DNA of 64,000 bases from Symbiodinium natans (taxonomy: Eukaryota > Sar > Dinophyceae > Suessiales > Symbiodiniaceae), in the NCBI GenBank assembly GCA_905221605.1, contig CAJNDS010002172.1:37501-101500 (forward strand), written 5' to 3'. Below, one piece after another: positions 10,281-21,982 of this stretch. Numbering within the stretch: the stretch's first letter is position 1; every line of letters starts with the position of its first letter. Below the pieces are notes generated by a model. The model was not told where the DNA came from, searched no databases, and worked only from the letters and a program-made list of their open reading frames with translations. Made by a program: the position numbers and the translations under genes.

Positions 10281-12089
10281 GCAAACCCGACATGGGGGGG
10301 CACGGGGCGGGGTCCCAAAAGCATGTGCAGGCGGGCGGGCGTGGCCGGGAGCGGCCGGGAGGCCGGGGCCCCAGAAACAAAAAACCCACACAGCGAGGTG
10401 GGGAAAGACTCCAATACCGATGACAAGATTTCGAAGGGGCTCCACATGGCTCCACTACTCCGCAGTCACTCCACCTGCCAGGCACTTCCTTGGCCCACAC
10501 GGAGCACCTTCAAGCACAAGGCTTTTGGAAATGCAAAGTGAAAAAACATTATGCTAGTGATTCGTGATTGATATCTTTTTTTGCTTCAGAACTCGGCGCC
10601 TGTGGAAGGTAGGCGACGATGAAGCTGAGCAGTCCGAGGCCCAATGCCAAGTCGCCTCCGAAAGGTAAGTCACTTACTCAGGAGATCCGGAGGAATTTTC
10701 CGATGTTGCAGCAGCATATGCCGCAAAATGGGAGCTTTGAGTAGCTTTGATTGAGGACTTGGCCACCCTATATTTATCAAGGAACCATGCACTGCTTCGC
10801 CCTCGGAAGAACATCGCACGGCCATCTGATGCACGGCCATCTGATTTAAGGGAATCCTGCTATTTGGGGTCTATATTGGGGGTCCCTATTTTCCTATACC
10901 CCCATCTGCCTGTGGAGACAGTGCTCAGGCCGGCGATGTCAGCTGTCCGCGCGCACCGCCACCGTGGGCTGCCAGCAAGTGTCTCGACAGGGTGCAAAAT
11001 TTCTGTGCTCGAATGATTCATGCTATTAAAGGCTTTCAAAACGTACTAAAGGTGAAAACCATACTGGGCAAACGCTGGCATCTTAAGTGCAGTGAATCGC
11101 AACAGGACAAGCTGCCCCTCGGCGCAAAGAACTGAAAGATGCCGTCACGAAGCCAGAAGTCCCGGAAGCCAGCGTGTGTCCTTGTATCCTTGGCAAATCT
11201 TTGCTCTGCTTTTCTGGCGGTGAAAGCCAAGCTCCAAGGTGTTTGGCTGGCCGAGAGGGCCAAACAAAAAGAGGAAAACTCATGGAATTTCGTTGCTCAG
11301 ATTGCAAAAGAATCAAAAATGACGGACATTTTGAATTTGCTTTGAGGTGTCGTTGCAACTACCAGGCAGGCGCAGCACCGCAAGCGCCGTCTGCGAATGC
11401 TAGCCATTGCCGCTGCAAAGCTTCATCTGTCGAGCTAGCCACAACAGTAATTCTTCCGTGTCCAGAACGACTTATAATAATCAGCAGAATGAGTAAGTAG
11501 ACTTTACTTTAAACGGCCCTCACACGGCACCCGTGCTCATCGAGAACAAGCAAATGGCTTCGCGAGAAGCATTTCAATAATACACTTCACGCACTGCATT
11601 GTAATGCGTTTCAGCAGTCTTTGTGATTTGCCTTCAAACGATGAGAGCCAGCTCCCTCACACGCTTCCACTTGTGGGAAGCGATCGTCGACCGTAGCACA
11701 CCGCCTGCCAGCTTCACGAGAAAACAACGCACCAAAACACCAGCAGAATCCTCAGCCTCAGCTATGGCAGCGAAAACGCTCCTCTCAGCAAACGCTCGGC
11801 CCTGCCTCCATTGATGGGAATGGCACCGATCGTGGCTTTCACGAAAACTACGTTAGCGCTTCTTTTTGCCATCCTTCTTCGCTTCCTGGTCCGAGCACTG
11901 GTGCTCGTTACAGTATGCAACAGCCGTTACAGCTGTCGAGAGTTGAGAGCTGCCCACAGAATTGCCCACTCCTAATGCTTTCGCCGCAGTACCCAAGCGA
12001 TAGGAGATTGGAGGTGTGGAACGAGCGCTCCAATCTGCTCATCTACAGCTGGGTGCTGCAGAAAGTCCTTGCTCTTCTTTGGGGCTTTC
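10281..12089. other. Low-copy DNA, no supported gene
   Basis: A G-rich island (10290-10400) and several short frames occur on both strands, for example a Lys/Glu-rich plus-strand frame at 11139-11345. A possible minus-strand exon at about 12075-11990 reads PKKSKDFLQHPAVDEQIGAL and may continue the 12.1 kb exon. At 10857-10905, ATTTGGGGTCTATATTGGGG is related to the inverted-repeat element at 17796-17851. Confidence 0.35.
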
Positions 12090-12350
12090 TCAGAGCCCTT
12101 CGCAATGAAGGCGATGCCTTGCATGGAGCTCCCAATCACAAACATGCCGAGCAGCTTTTTTCAGGATTTCACTCGCGCCTCCGCCCACGAGTGCCAGGAG
12201 CAGCAGCAAGGCCACGACCAATGGCCACGTGGCTCCGCTCGTGCCTTGATGAGACAATGCACCGTCAGGACAGGCAACCGCGAAAGGATCGTGTTGGGAG
12301 GGTTTATGGAAACGTCCACAGTATCGCGTGTAGTCACAGCTCTTGAAGCT
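12090..12350 (-). CDS. Transmembrane-segment exon next to the FKBP gene
   Basis: A minus-strand exon follows the acceptor GCGTGAG|CTTC and encodes a hydrophobic segment WPLVVALLLLLALVGGG flanked by polar sequence, which would make a single membrane anchor. It sits 88 bp downstream, in gene direction, of the exon at 12584-12438, whose donor is a consensus CAG|GTGAGT. It may therefore be the 3' part of the FKBP-like gene and anchor it in a membrane. Phase across the join was not resolved. Confidence 0.35.
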   Translation of the reverse strand, partial: SFKSCDYTRYCGRFHKPSQHDPFAVACPDGALSHQGTSGATWPLVVALLLLLALVGGGASEILKKAARHVCDWELHARHRLHCEGL

Positions 12351-12437
12351 CACGCTGCTTGAGCCTTGCTTCAGATGCTGACCAAAAAATATGTCATATA
12401 TTGATTCTCACTGCCTGACCTTCCGGGTTCCACTCAC

Positions 12438-12584
12438 CTGTGCAGACCCTCCCAATATGACTCTCTCTGCACCACCGGGCTACCATCCGCTGATGCCGGC
12501 GCCGGCACCGCTGTGTCCGGGAGCCCTTGGCCTGCAGAGTCGATGCTTTCTGCTGTTGGAGACTCTGTCTGCATGGTTGCTTCC
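12438..12584 (-). CDS. Ser/Ala/Pro-rich linker exon with a telomere-repeat acceptor
   Basis: The exon reads EATMQTESPTAESIDSAG and onward to VVQRESYWEGLH, then a consensus CAG|GTGAGT donor at 12437. Its 5' edge is unusual: the minus strand reads GGGTTTAGGGTTTAG|GGAAGCAACC, so the only AG|G acceptor is inside a TTTAGGG telomere-type repeat. It lies between the FKBP exons and the transmembrane exon and is probably part of that gene. Confidence 0.4.
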
Positions 12585-12659
12585 CTAAACCCTAAACCCT
12601 TTGAGGTTTTGTGAGCTTTTTTTGAGAGGTGACGTGCACATGGAGCTCTGTTGGACACA

Positions 12660-12948
12660 GCCTCGAGTCACTTGTACGACTTCCATCTCGTACAGGACTG
12701 CCGTGTCGTACGGCAGGAATCCGCCACGAGAGTTATAAGCCAGGGGTCCAGGGATCTTGGCCCTCACCTTCTCCTTGGTTGCAGCAATAAATACCAAGAA
12801 ATGGCGAGTTCTTTGTGCATCATGCGAATTACCCAAGCCGCTGCCCCCTTTTCATCCCAGCTTCGTTTTCACACATCGTGCGTAGCACCGCTTCCATTCC
12901 CACGATCAGCTTCGGTGTGCCCAGCATGAACTCCAGCGGCTTGTCCTC
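12660..12948 (-). CDS. FKBP-type peptidyl-prolyl isomerase, C-terminal half
   Basis: Two minus-strand exons make an FKBP core. The first, 12948-12862 after an ACAG|GAGG acceptor, encodes EDKPLEFMLGTPKLIVGMEA and then VLRTMCENE. The second, 12773 to about 12660 after CCAAG|GAG, encodes EKVRAKIPGPLAYNSRGG and FLPYDTAVLYEMEVVQV. These match the family pattern 'PFEF-LG---VI-GW(E)---M--GEK----IP--LAYG-RG---IP----L-F-VEL'. The intron fits a GC donor (GAA|GCTGGG) in phase 0. FKBPs catalyse cis-trans isomerisation at proline. The usual Trp of VI-GW is Met here and the final LAYG is LAYN. The N-terminal half was not found; it should lie above 13 kb. Confidence 0.6.
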
Positions 12949-12967
12949 CTGTCTGCAAAGAATCGTA

Positions 12968-15150
12968 TAGGGTTTAGGGTTTAGGGCTTAGGGTTTAGGG
13001 TGTACCCACTGATTGTGCTGAGTGTACTGCGCGCATAGGGAGTGAAGCCACTGAGGCACTCTTAAGCAGGGCAGATCGGAAGCGCCTTGGTTTCCGGGAG
13101 AATGTTGGAGTCCATCTGCATCCCGACCTTCGAAGTCACGCATCTGAGAGGTTTCAAGGCTCGGTAGCCCAGAGCTCCGAAGGTATGGCCTGAAGCTCGC
13201 GACCCTGCGCGTCGCGAGTCTTGCCTTGAGGAAGCTCTGCAATGAATCCTGTCACTCGACACAGTGTGTCTACATGTCAGTGCAGTGGATATGACATCAG
13301 GCAGAGGCTGCAAACTAGCAACTGTACTTCGGGCAGCTGCGACTGCGGGAGTTCACAGGTCCGTGAGCAATCCGTGAGCCTCTGTGCTTGAAGGCCACCG
13401 TATCTCCATCCTTGTTGGCGCTTCGATCACAGTCCTAGGATGTTGCAGGATTCCGGTCGTGCTTTGTGACTTCTGAGTTGAATTCATACTTGTGGTGGTC
13501 ACCGTGTGCTTACTGAGGTCCAGGCACTTTGCTCAGTGACCCATTCCAACTCAATGTGGGAAAGGATGGCAGGCCAATCTCGTTTCCTGAAAACCAAAAT
13601 GCCCGAAAGTGCTGATTCCTGTACGAGTCGCCCTTCCGATCGACATGTCTGCAAGGTCACTCCCCTCCGCTGCCTGCCGTCACCCGGCGCCAAAGTCGGT
13701 GCACGCTTCTTCTTTGCCGCCATACGGTATCGAGGGCAAGAGCAGCGGTGAGATAGAATAAATCAGTTCATGTCAAGTCACTGCAGGCCTTGTGCCGTGT
13801 GCGACAGCGGCTTGTAGTAGATAGGTGGAAGTTGCTTACCAGGATGGGCTATTCGGCCACATAATCCCCATAATCAACCCCATAAAGGGCCGATTTAAGG
13901 GGCGAAAGGGTCTAGTAACCCATTCTGGTAGAATGCCATACGGCGGTTGCACCATCTCGATCCTTCGCAGCCCTCGCAGCCGCGCCCGAGCCATGCTGGC
14001 AGCAACTTGGGAGATTGGGGTTGAGTCGTTTAAGACTTTCGAATTATAAGAACGGGATCCCAGATAATCCACCTCAATTCTGAGACAACATGAGGCAAAG
14101 CGGCACAACTCCTCAACACAATGCAAGACAATGCAACACGTCTCTTTCATGGCCGATTGGCTCAGGGCGACTCCGATTCTGAAGCCCTTGACAATTGCAA
14201 AGTCTCGGGACACTTTGTCAGGTGACGGTTGCACCTGTCCCCCGCGCTTGCATTCTGTCGTATTATGTCTCATAATGTTTCGGAACGTATCGTACTGCAC
14301 CGGATAAGCGATCACTTTGCGGCTGCATCGCTCCGGGTCTCTTTGGCAGTCTGAATTTTCATCACGAAGTAACCAGCTGCTCCTGGCAGTTCAAGTTGTG
14401 AAAACATTGTACACTTTCCTCTGCAACACCGCAGCGAGACAAAACCGGAAGCAAGCGTCTGCACAGAAGCGCCTGAGAAGATGAATCCCAGAAGCAACAA
14501 TGGCCGGGGACCCTTCCTTGCATTGGCTGCACAGAATTGCAAACAGAACGCAAGAGGCAGAACCCGTACAAGCTGCACAGTGTTTGTGCTGCAATGCAAC
14601 CTATTGCCCTATTGATGTTGGTCGCCAAAGGGCAGAGCATGTGTGGCCAGCAGCGTAACATAGCGCGCGAAGAGAAAGAACATGTTGGATCCAAAGCGGA
14701 CCCCACCTGGCACGTGACACGACCTCACAGCCCACTGTGAAGAAAACTGGTAGCCACGGCCTCCATCACCTTGAGACACTCCATCGTTGACAATCGAGAC
14801 CATGAAGCCTGTCACTGCAAACTCTGGATAGCTTTGGCACATGCTAAAAGCACATGCTCCACCCACGAGCTACTTCAAGAAGCTAAGTGCCACTCAGATG
14901 GCTGCGGCGACGGTGCACGCAACTGGCTTGCATACCTCTGCCACGCCAAAGTGTGTCCTATGTGGTACAACGTCCCAAGTGGAAGGGGTGCCATCCCACT
15001 GCCAAGAGGCCCTAAGAAGCTCCAAATCATGCCAAGTCACCAGGCCGTGGGAGGCGGGAGAAACCGACGCCTGGATGTGGAAGGCGGATGAAAAGGCAGA
15101 AGCGCGCTTGTGAAATTTCGTCAGCTCCGTGCCCTGGCGCCCTAAACCGG
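12968..15150. other. Low-copy DNA with a short telomere repeat, weak exon candidates
   Basis: 12968-13000 holds a short TTTAGGG block. Minus-strand frames at 13836-14315 and 14312-14706 have some protein-like stretches (RDFAIVKGFRIGVALSQSA; WPHMLCPLATNINRAIGC), but no domain and no clean splice pairs. At 13855-13945 the words CCCCATAATC and AACCCATTCTGGTAGAATGCC form small imperfect palindromes. Missing FKBP exons are expected in the first part. Confidence 0.3.
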
Positions 15151-15915
15151 GAGTGCATTAGATGCAGCTGAGGGTCCAGTGAGAAGGTAACAAGTAGACA
15201 GGCAAACGCCAAGAGACCCATGATGAAGTTCACATTGCAACCTGCAACCCATGTGGCATTGGTGGATGGGAATGAGGCCGCCGGAGACATGCCAAGGCTT
15301 CCAAGTTGATACACAGCCGGCAGAGCCAGCAGAGCTGGCCTATCCATTGCAACTCGTAGTACTGCTTCAGGAGCTGCATCAAGCTTCCTACCTGCGGTGG
15401 TGTGGTCTCCTTGGAAGGTTGCAACGCAGGGCAACGTGGGATTGCAGCGTTCAGGAGCTTCCAAGCCGAGGCTCATTGAGCTTGTTCACTGTGATGGTGG
15501 ACCAAACCACCGTTGTCAAGTGGCCTTGGCCGAGCTGCGAGGTCCATGATGCTCCACGCATGTCCATGCCAACCAAGCCAACAAACCTCCTGCTCAACCC
15601 ATCCTGAGACCATTTGGCCAGTACACAGTACATGCCCTCCTGCACAGTGATCAGCATGTTGCAGCCCAAGTAGCAGCAAATTGCCACCGACGCAATCACG
15701 TAGTGCAGTCTCTTCACCCGCTTCTCGGCACGCGCTGCCATCACACATGGAAGCAACCTCGCCCCTCCAGCACTGACGCCATGTGCCGCACTGAGCTTTG
15801 GGCCAGCCATGGCGGGTCCTCCGAGGTGATTTTTGGAGATGCCGCGAAGCCGATTGGGACCACAGCCCCCGCCAAGAGGGCTGCAGGGCCGCGCATGTTG
15901 TCGAACCTCACCCAC
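15150..15915 (-). CDS. Possible membrane protein exons, unidentified
   Basis: Two overlapping minus-strand frames contain hydrophobic helices. One reads HYVIASVAICCYLGCNMLI within 15915-15451, and the other reads NVNFIMGLLAFACLLVTFSL within 15476-15027. Both look like membrane segments and sit in the same direction, so they may be adjacent exons of one membrane protein. No family signature was recognised and the splice junctions are not defined. Confidence 0.3.
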
Positions 15916-16970
15916 AATGACTGTTACAACTGGATGCTACGCCCCAGACATGTCCAAAAAATAGCATCCAGTTGCAACAGTCAAAAGTACCTCCGTTCCT
16001 TGGCGTTGGACCACATAAGCTAGGGCCCGGTCAGCTTCGCCGCATGCGCGCTGAAGTCAGCCGTGGCCTTGCGCTGCGTTGGCACCCAGCCTGAAAGATG
16101 TGTATATGTACAAGACAAGGTATCAGATAAGACTAAGGTAAGAAAATATACCGCGCTATACCCCCGTCATCCGCTGTTGACATGCTGAAACCCGTGCCAG
16201 GCGCGCCAAGTATTCCACGGGATGGCACAGCAGCCCGCGGTCTGCGCGTGAACTTGGCAGTTTGAGGCGCTTATTTTTGATTGTTTATGTTTCTTGCACA
16301 GCCTCAACCCCCCCACCCCTCCTCGAATCATGCTGCCTGCTGCGTCTCTTACCTCCGAGAAGAGAGGAACGCAAGGCTGTTGCAAAACTCCAAGTGCGAC
16401 GCAGTCTCAGCACATCCCACGGCGAAACATCCTGCACATGCAATGCAAGCAAACTCGGGAGAAGTACTCGGGAGAAGCTATTCTGCGCAACACGTCTTTT
16501 GGCCTGCATAGCGGAAGAGAAGCCATGCTGCCACGATCATGCAAGGGCCATGGCGACACTTGGCCATTCTTACCAAGGGCCTCCAGCCGTGTCATGGCAA
16601 CGCGAGTGCGCGCTCGATTCTGAAATTATTTTTGAGTGTTGTGGGCAGCAGACCCTTCATGTAGCCTGGAAGCCTCCCCATGGCCATCAGCCGAAGGTGG
16701 TTGGTCATGACACCGCGATTTGCATAAGCTTGAAATTTAAAACATCGATCAGCAATTCAATCATCCATCCCGAGCTCAGAAGCACTCCCGCGCGATATTC
16801 TCCTCAAGTCTGATCCGGGAGACCAGGAGCATGCTCACTTTGGTACATGCTTACCAGAAATATCTACCTTCAGCGTCTCGCCGACGAAGAATTTAAACAT
16901 AAGCCAATACACCATCGACAGCAAAACACCAGGCTGTTGAAAAGTGCTGCTTGCCTGACGCGCCCTGCAG
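15916..16970. other. Low-copy DNA, no supported gene
   Basis: Frames of moderate length exist on both strands (for example 16262-16813 plus), but their composition is Cys/Arg/Ser-rich in the way out-of-frame GC-rich DNA often is. No domain or splice pair was recognised. Confidence 0.3.
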
Positions 16971-16972
16971 AT

Positions 16973-17300
16973 TTATGCAGAGCTGCTTGAAAGAAAGAGG
17001 CTCCGCACACTGCAGAAAGCCTTCTCAGGCCTTTTCCAAGAGCACGCACACATGACATTCAAGTGCTCGGCACTCTCCAACAGAGTCCATCTTCTCGTGA
17101 GTCCTCGCCTGGCACAGTGAACGAAGCGGGCACTCAGTGGGCGCTCGGCACTCAAGAAGGCCTTGAGGTTCACCCGTGCAGGGATTGTGTCACAGATGCG
17201 GACGATATTGTCCTTCATGTCCTGCGCATGCTGAACATGATACCGTTCGCCCAAGATGCTCCTTGCCTCCCTTTGCAAACAATCTGAAGGCTGCCGAGTG
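16973..17300 (-). CDS. Candidate exon, unidentified
   Basis: A minus-strand stretch reads LQREARSILGERYHVQHAQD then MKDNIVRICDTIPARVNLKA, with balanced composition and helix-forming periodicity unlike the frames around it. No family was recognised. Boundaries are uncertain. Confidence 0.3.
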
Positions 17301-17795
17301 TCTGCCTTTCGCCCAGCTAGTCGGGGTTTCTCTGCAATAATCGTCACATCCTGATGGAGAAGTCCTACGGATCCTTGTATTTGCATGGTGTTGTGTCGTG
17401 TCTTGGCATCAACATTCTATGATCCAGTGTCGTGATGAAAGCCTGGAGGAGCCCCAAGCCCCCATGTTCATACTGAGGACAGCTCCACGTTACCAATTCG
17501 ATATCCTGCGAACACGGCTGAGCAAGGCTTAGGCAGTCTGTTCAAAACCCAGCATCTTCAATCTGTCAGGCTCAAAATGCTGCTGAGACTCCGCGCAGGC
17601 CCATTAGCCGAACAGCCTTTGAATGAGTCTTTCTTCTGTCGGACCCTTCTCTCGGAATGCTTCATTGAAACTGCAATGGCAGTTAGCCTCATCGAAGAAC
17701 TGCTCTGAGTTGGCGCCTCTCCAACGCCTGGGTAGGATCAGGATCCGCCGCGTGCAGACGAAAAGAAGTCATCTTTGACCATGTGGACCATGTGG
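17301..17795. other. Low-copy DNA, no supported gene
   Basis: No reading frame with convincing composition or splice context was found here, and no repeat other than the flanking word CCATGTGG. Confidence 0.3.
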
Positions 17796-17851
17796 GGGTT
17801 TACGATATTCGGGGTGTCTATATTGGGGGTCCCCGACTTTCGTAAACCCCC
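17796..17851. mobile_element. 56-bp inverted-repeat element with 8-bp direct repeats
   Basis: The element begins GGGTTTACGA and ends TCGTAAACCC(CC), a perfect 10-bp inverted repeat, around the core GGGGTGTCTATATTGGGGGT. It is flanked on both sides by the direct repeat CCATGTGG (17788-17795 and 17852-17859), as expected of a target-site duplication. The core is related to 10857-10905 and to 60228-60250. A third CCATGTGG-like word lies just upstream, which weakens the duplication argument slightly. Confidence 0.6.
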
Positions 17852-18362
17852 CCATGTGGGCATCTTGGCTTCAACGTGACAAGTCGAAGGAATAAGAAGG
17901 ATGAGGCTGAGGACATGGCGGGTCGTTGTCTGGAAAAAGCTGCCCGATGTCCGGGAGGCCGAGGGCACCTGTGCCAAGGAGCCTGTTTTTGTGGAAGCTT
18001 AAAAATCCAGTCTGGACGTTCGACCTGGACTGCTGGACACAATCGCAAGATCCAACTACTGCCGAAGCTGCTTAGTAAGAGATCTCTCTTTCTCAGCATC
18101 CCAAGAAATAGCTGCAACAGATGCGCCCAACGCGCAGTCAATGCCGTCTGGTGACCGGGAGTGTAATTTGATACTGATTCTTTGTTGTGCCTGCAACACT
18201 CACTGCCTTATGTCCATGCATATGAAGCAAAGATACCAAGGATCGCATCGGTCGTCGAGTGGTACACAACGTCGCCGTCCGAGTGAGCAACGACCCCCAG
18301 CGGAAACTCCTGCGGCATCAATCGAATGTCTCCAAGACGCAAATTCCGCACCGAAGGAAATC

Positions 18363-18413
18363 CCCTAAACCCTAAACCCTAAACCCTAAACCCGAAACCC
18401 TAAACCCGAAACC
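18363..18413. repeat. Interstitial telomere repeat (CCCTAAA/CCCGAAA)
   Basis: About seven CCCTAAA units, two of them CCCGAAA, lie inside otherwise low-copy DNA. Confidence 0.9.
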
Positions 18414-18668
18414 AGCATTGCCCTCAGAGTCCTCAAAGGTGACCCCGCCGATCACAGCCGATTGTGGAGAGATCTTTCCCCAGGCCTCTGGCTCATCCTT
18501 TGGCAACATCTTGTGGATGTCATATCCATGGCCTCAAGGAATCATGCGGCATGTGGCATATCACCTGCTTCAGAATTCTTCTTAAATATCCTGACATGCT
18601 CAGTGGTCGAGCCTATTCTCATGGCCGGCTCGCAGGGGATCTTCGTGCTTGTGGCAGACTCTTGGAAC

Positions 18669-19503
18669 TCACTCTTTGGGAAATACTCCTGCAATCGACG
18701 ACAAACAGTGACTGCAGGGTGCGTCCGGTACACTCACCCGATCGGGAAAACTCTCACTTGGCACACCCTCTGCTCCCTGGAGTTTTCCAAACAGAAGACC
18801 TGGTGTTGAATGCGTCCTCGGCCGCGCTTTCGCCAACATCACCCTCGCGCAATGCTGGCCGCCGGCACCCTCGGTGCCGTCTGACCACGCCCAACACACC
18901 TGGCGTCTGTTTAAACCAAAAAGCTTATAATTAGCAGCTAGCACGCTTCTCCGATCCGGTCCTTTCTGCTTCGAGTTTGAGACTTTCGCCAAGATTTGAT
19001 GCGCCACGGCATGTGCAGTATCTACATGGTCTTTGTGGTCTATATGTATCTGGATGTGCTCTCCTTTTTTCGACGCCTGCAGCGCAGCCGCAGAAGACGT
19101 CCACGGCACTCCGTGGTTGAAGATCGAATCGGAGGGGACTCTCACCTCGTTTATACCGACCGAACGACAGCAAACTCCTATGAGAAGAGAAGCTGCCAAC
19201 ATTCCACGTGTCGTACACAGTGTCTCCAAAGCTTTCACGTTCCCCGCCTTTCCGCACCAATTGTGCTTGAAGACCTCTGGAAGTTGGAGCAGTGGTCTGT
19301 AGAGGCAGTGCGACGCTCAAAGCCATGAAGTCTCCAAGTGCCTCTGTCAAAGACTGAGATAGCAGTAGCTGCGGGACTCGCACAGCATTTCTTCTCGAAG
19401 CGCAGCATGCACTGATGGCTACCCTCTCATGAAACTCCCTGGACACCGCAGCTTCTTTTTCACCCATTGTCGATCGTGTATCCTGTTCATCATAGTCCGA
19501 CAA
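18669..19503 (-). CDS. Candidate exons, unidentified
   Basis: Two minus-strand frames overlap. Protein-like stretches include VGINEVRVPSDSIFNHGVPW followed by SKKGEHIQIHIDHKDHVDTA (19190-18985), and an N-terminus-like MSDYDEQDTRSTMGEKEAAV (19503). The His/Asp-rich segment is followed by VAHQILAK|V, a plausible exon end. No family was recognised. Frames may be joined by introns that I cannot place. Confidence 0.3.
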
Positions 19504-19698
19504 TATTTGGGTGTAGCATTAGCTCAGCATCACGTGCCTGATGCTTCTGTGAAACAGACTAGCCATGACTATCCGCCTGTTAGAGTCTTGGAGCTTGAAA
19601 GAAAATTGCCCAGAGAGATTGCATGGATCGAACCTGTTCAATTGGGCCTGATTCTTGGTTAAGCAGTAGCTCTGAGCAATTCCCATGTATCCTCTGTG

Positions 19699-20226
19699 CT
19701 ATCTGCTCCTGGAAAACAACTTATCGGGGACCCGGGCGCGCTTCGACTCTAACTGGAAAAACGTGGCGGGGGGAGGAGCACATTTCATCAAACATGAACA
19801 TGCTCTCCCTGGCGTTGAGCCAGCATCACCTCGGTGCAAGCAGAACAGTTGCAATCTACAGCAACAAATAGCTACACTTCGACCCTGTTGTTCACCCGAA
19901 CAGAATGTTGCCGGATGCAAGCCTTCCTGCACATGTAAGGTCAACACCTTTGGGTGCCCGGAGATTGCGGCTATGGCTTGATCCTCGGCTGGCTTGGGTG
20001 AAGCTTTGGTCTGCAATCTCCACGGTTCTCCACACAGTCCACACATCGGACTCTCAGCACCCAGACTGTTGAAAACCTTGAGGTTCACTTTGGGGCTCTC
20101 TCCAGCCAGGCTACCCAAGGGAATCCGCGGCCAAAAGCTAGCTGCAGCAAGAGGCGGACGACCTAAGTGGATTGGAATCGGTTTCCCGCGTTCAGGATTC
20201 TCACATCTCAAGCTGTACGAGCTCAT
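19699..20226 (-). CDS. Candidate exon, unidentified
   Basis: A minus-strand frame contains ESPKVNLKVFNSLGAESPMC, then GLCGEPW and AEDQAIAAISGHPKVLTLHV, with a CxxC. Composition is more protein-like than the alternatives, but no domain was recognised. Confidence 0.25.
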   Translation of the reverse strand: MSSYSLRCENPERGKPIPIHLGRPPLAAASFWPRIPLGSLAGESPKVNLKVFNSLGAESPMCGLCGEPWRLQTKASPKPAEDQAIAAISGHPKVLTLHVQEGLHPATFCSGEQQGRSVAICCCRLQLFCLHRGDAGSTPGRACSCLMKCAPPPATFFQLESKRARVPDKLFSRSR

Positions 20227-20683
20227 CTTTTGTTGAAGCTATGCGCCAGGCTGTCACCACCAAAAGCGTGAGGAAGAAATTGGTGACAGTCTTCCCAGAT
20301 ATTCTGGGCCTTGAGCGGTGGAAGCCGATTTGAGGATTGGCATGTTTGGCCACGCTTCCGATTAAACCCGTGTGTTCGGGGGTGCTGCTCTTTACGTCTC
20401 ACGTCCGCAAACGCGCGAGTGCCCATGGGCATCGTGTGCTAGGGACTGTTACAACTGCCTCTTGTTTCGATTCTCGCTTCAGGGTTTGCAAGTTCAAGCA
20501 TCACATCTCATCACGAAGGCGGGATTGGACGCAACCATGTCTGGCCATGCATCTGCTGGGATCCCGCGCAATGAGCTTCCTCGTGCCACAGATGTCATGA
20601 TGCATCGGTTCCTGGTCTGCATTCATTGCAACTGCTATCCGTTCACTTATTGCATGCATGTCTTGCATTCAGCTCAACGCAGC

Positions 20684-20905
20684 TCAAGAATGCTCAAGGT
20701 TTCCAGTCCTCATGGAAAGCCGAAATGCAAGCGCCCTTGGATATCGGCCGCCCAAGAATATCAAGAACCGCAAGGCTGTCACGAGAAGAGGATCCGAGGG
20801 CTGTCGAAGGCTGCCGAAGGCTGGCTGAGCACCCAGCGCAGCTGCAATGGCTGCGGTGAAAGCCAAAGACTCTGGGGCTCGCAAGACGATGGCACCACCT
20901 GACAA
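20684..20905 (-). CDS. Candidate exon with signal-peptide-like helix
   Basis: A minus-strand frame reads ESLAFTAAIAAALGAQPAFG, then a second hydrophobic stretch LLVTALRFLIFLGGRYPRAL. It could be a secreted or membrane protein exon. A competing minus-strand frame covers the same DNA, so this is tentative. Confidence 0.25.
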   Translation of the reverse strand: MSGGAIVLRAPESLAFTAAIAAALGAQPAFGSLRQPSDPLLVTALRFLIFLGGRYPRALAFRLSMRTGNLEHS

Positions 20906-21982
20906 AGAGACACTCTTCCCCTACATCAAGCACATCACTGAGGATCTGGCCGAAGGCCATGACCTGAGCACGTGTGGCACACGTGAACATGCATGAACAC
21001 ATTATGAAGACTCCACGTCCATGGCAAAGGCCTAAGTTGCAGACGACAAAGGCCCAATGCGCCACATCTAGCAGCCGACTTCGAATTCGCATCAGCGTCT
21101 CTCCTGCGCAGTCTGGACGGAGCAACTCGAAGCGAAAAGCACGCGGAGCTTCTTTTCGAACGGAAACTGGGGGCCATGACGTTTGCTGCTTTTGTTCGTA
21201 CATTGCCGTTTCTGGATCTGGCTTATGGCTTAGGGCGAGGTTCGAGATTCCAGTGCATTTTCGATGATGCAGCGCTTAAGGCTTAAACACTTCAAAATCT
21301 CTGCATGCAGCCATCTGCAAGTGCTTAACATGTACAGGGCATTGCCTGTGCGAAGTTCGGGGTCAGGAAAGCTGCGGCTCAAAATCATGCCGTGCATGCA
21401 TTGCCATTGTCCAGCTTGTTTTGACTGAGTTGCATCTGAGACGACCTTGTTTACTCATTAGAACTACTACAGGTCTGTGTGAACGTCTTTCGCAGCTATC
21501 CCTCACCCTCTAATTTCATAAAGCTGACACTGCTTATCACGCAGATTAGGCTTTAAAGGCGGCTCCGAAGCACTCACATCCATGGCCCTCCACCTGCCAT
21601 CTAAGTCTGCTCGAGTCTCAAGAAGCTTCAAAAAGGTGCCAAGCTGTGACAAACTGACCGAATTATCCGAGGCCTTGGCGTATTCGTCCAGTCAGGGATC
21701 TGCCGAGTGAGTGTAGGAAGCGGGCACCTCCGACGCGCTTGATGTGCAATGGCAAGATGCGGCACGAATCGCGCCTGGAATGGCACCCACCATGCTGGCG
21801 ATGCTGCCAAGCAATCGCAGGACAGGCCACCAATGCTCCACCCACGGGGACATGTTCTCCTCGGCACAAGGCTTCGAATATCCAAAACTTTGGTGGAATT
21901 GCTTAATGCGGGCCAGCGACATGCACCGCTCGCATCTCCTGGCAGTTGTGGCGTGGGCAGCTGACTTATTGCAACATAGCAT
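20906..21982. other. Low-copy DNA up to the second satellite, no supported gene
   Basis: Short frames occur on both strands without domains or splice support. The DNA turns abruptly to TA repeat at about 21983, the left edge of the satellite element. Confidence 0.3.
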
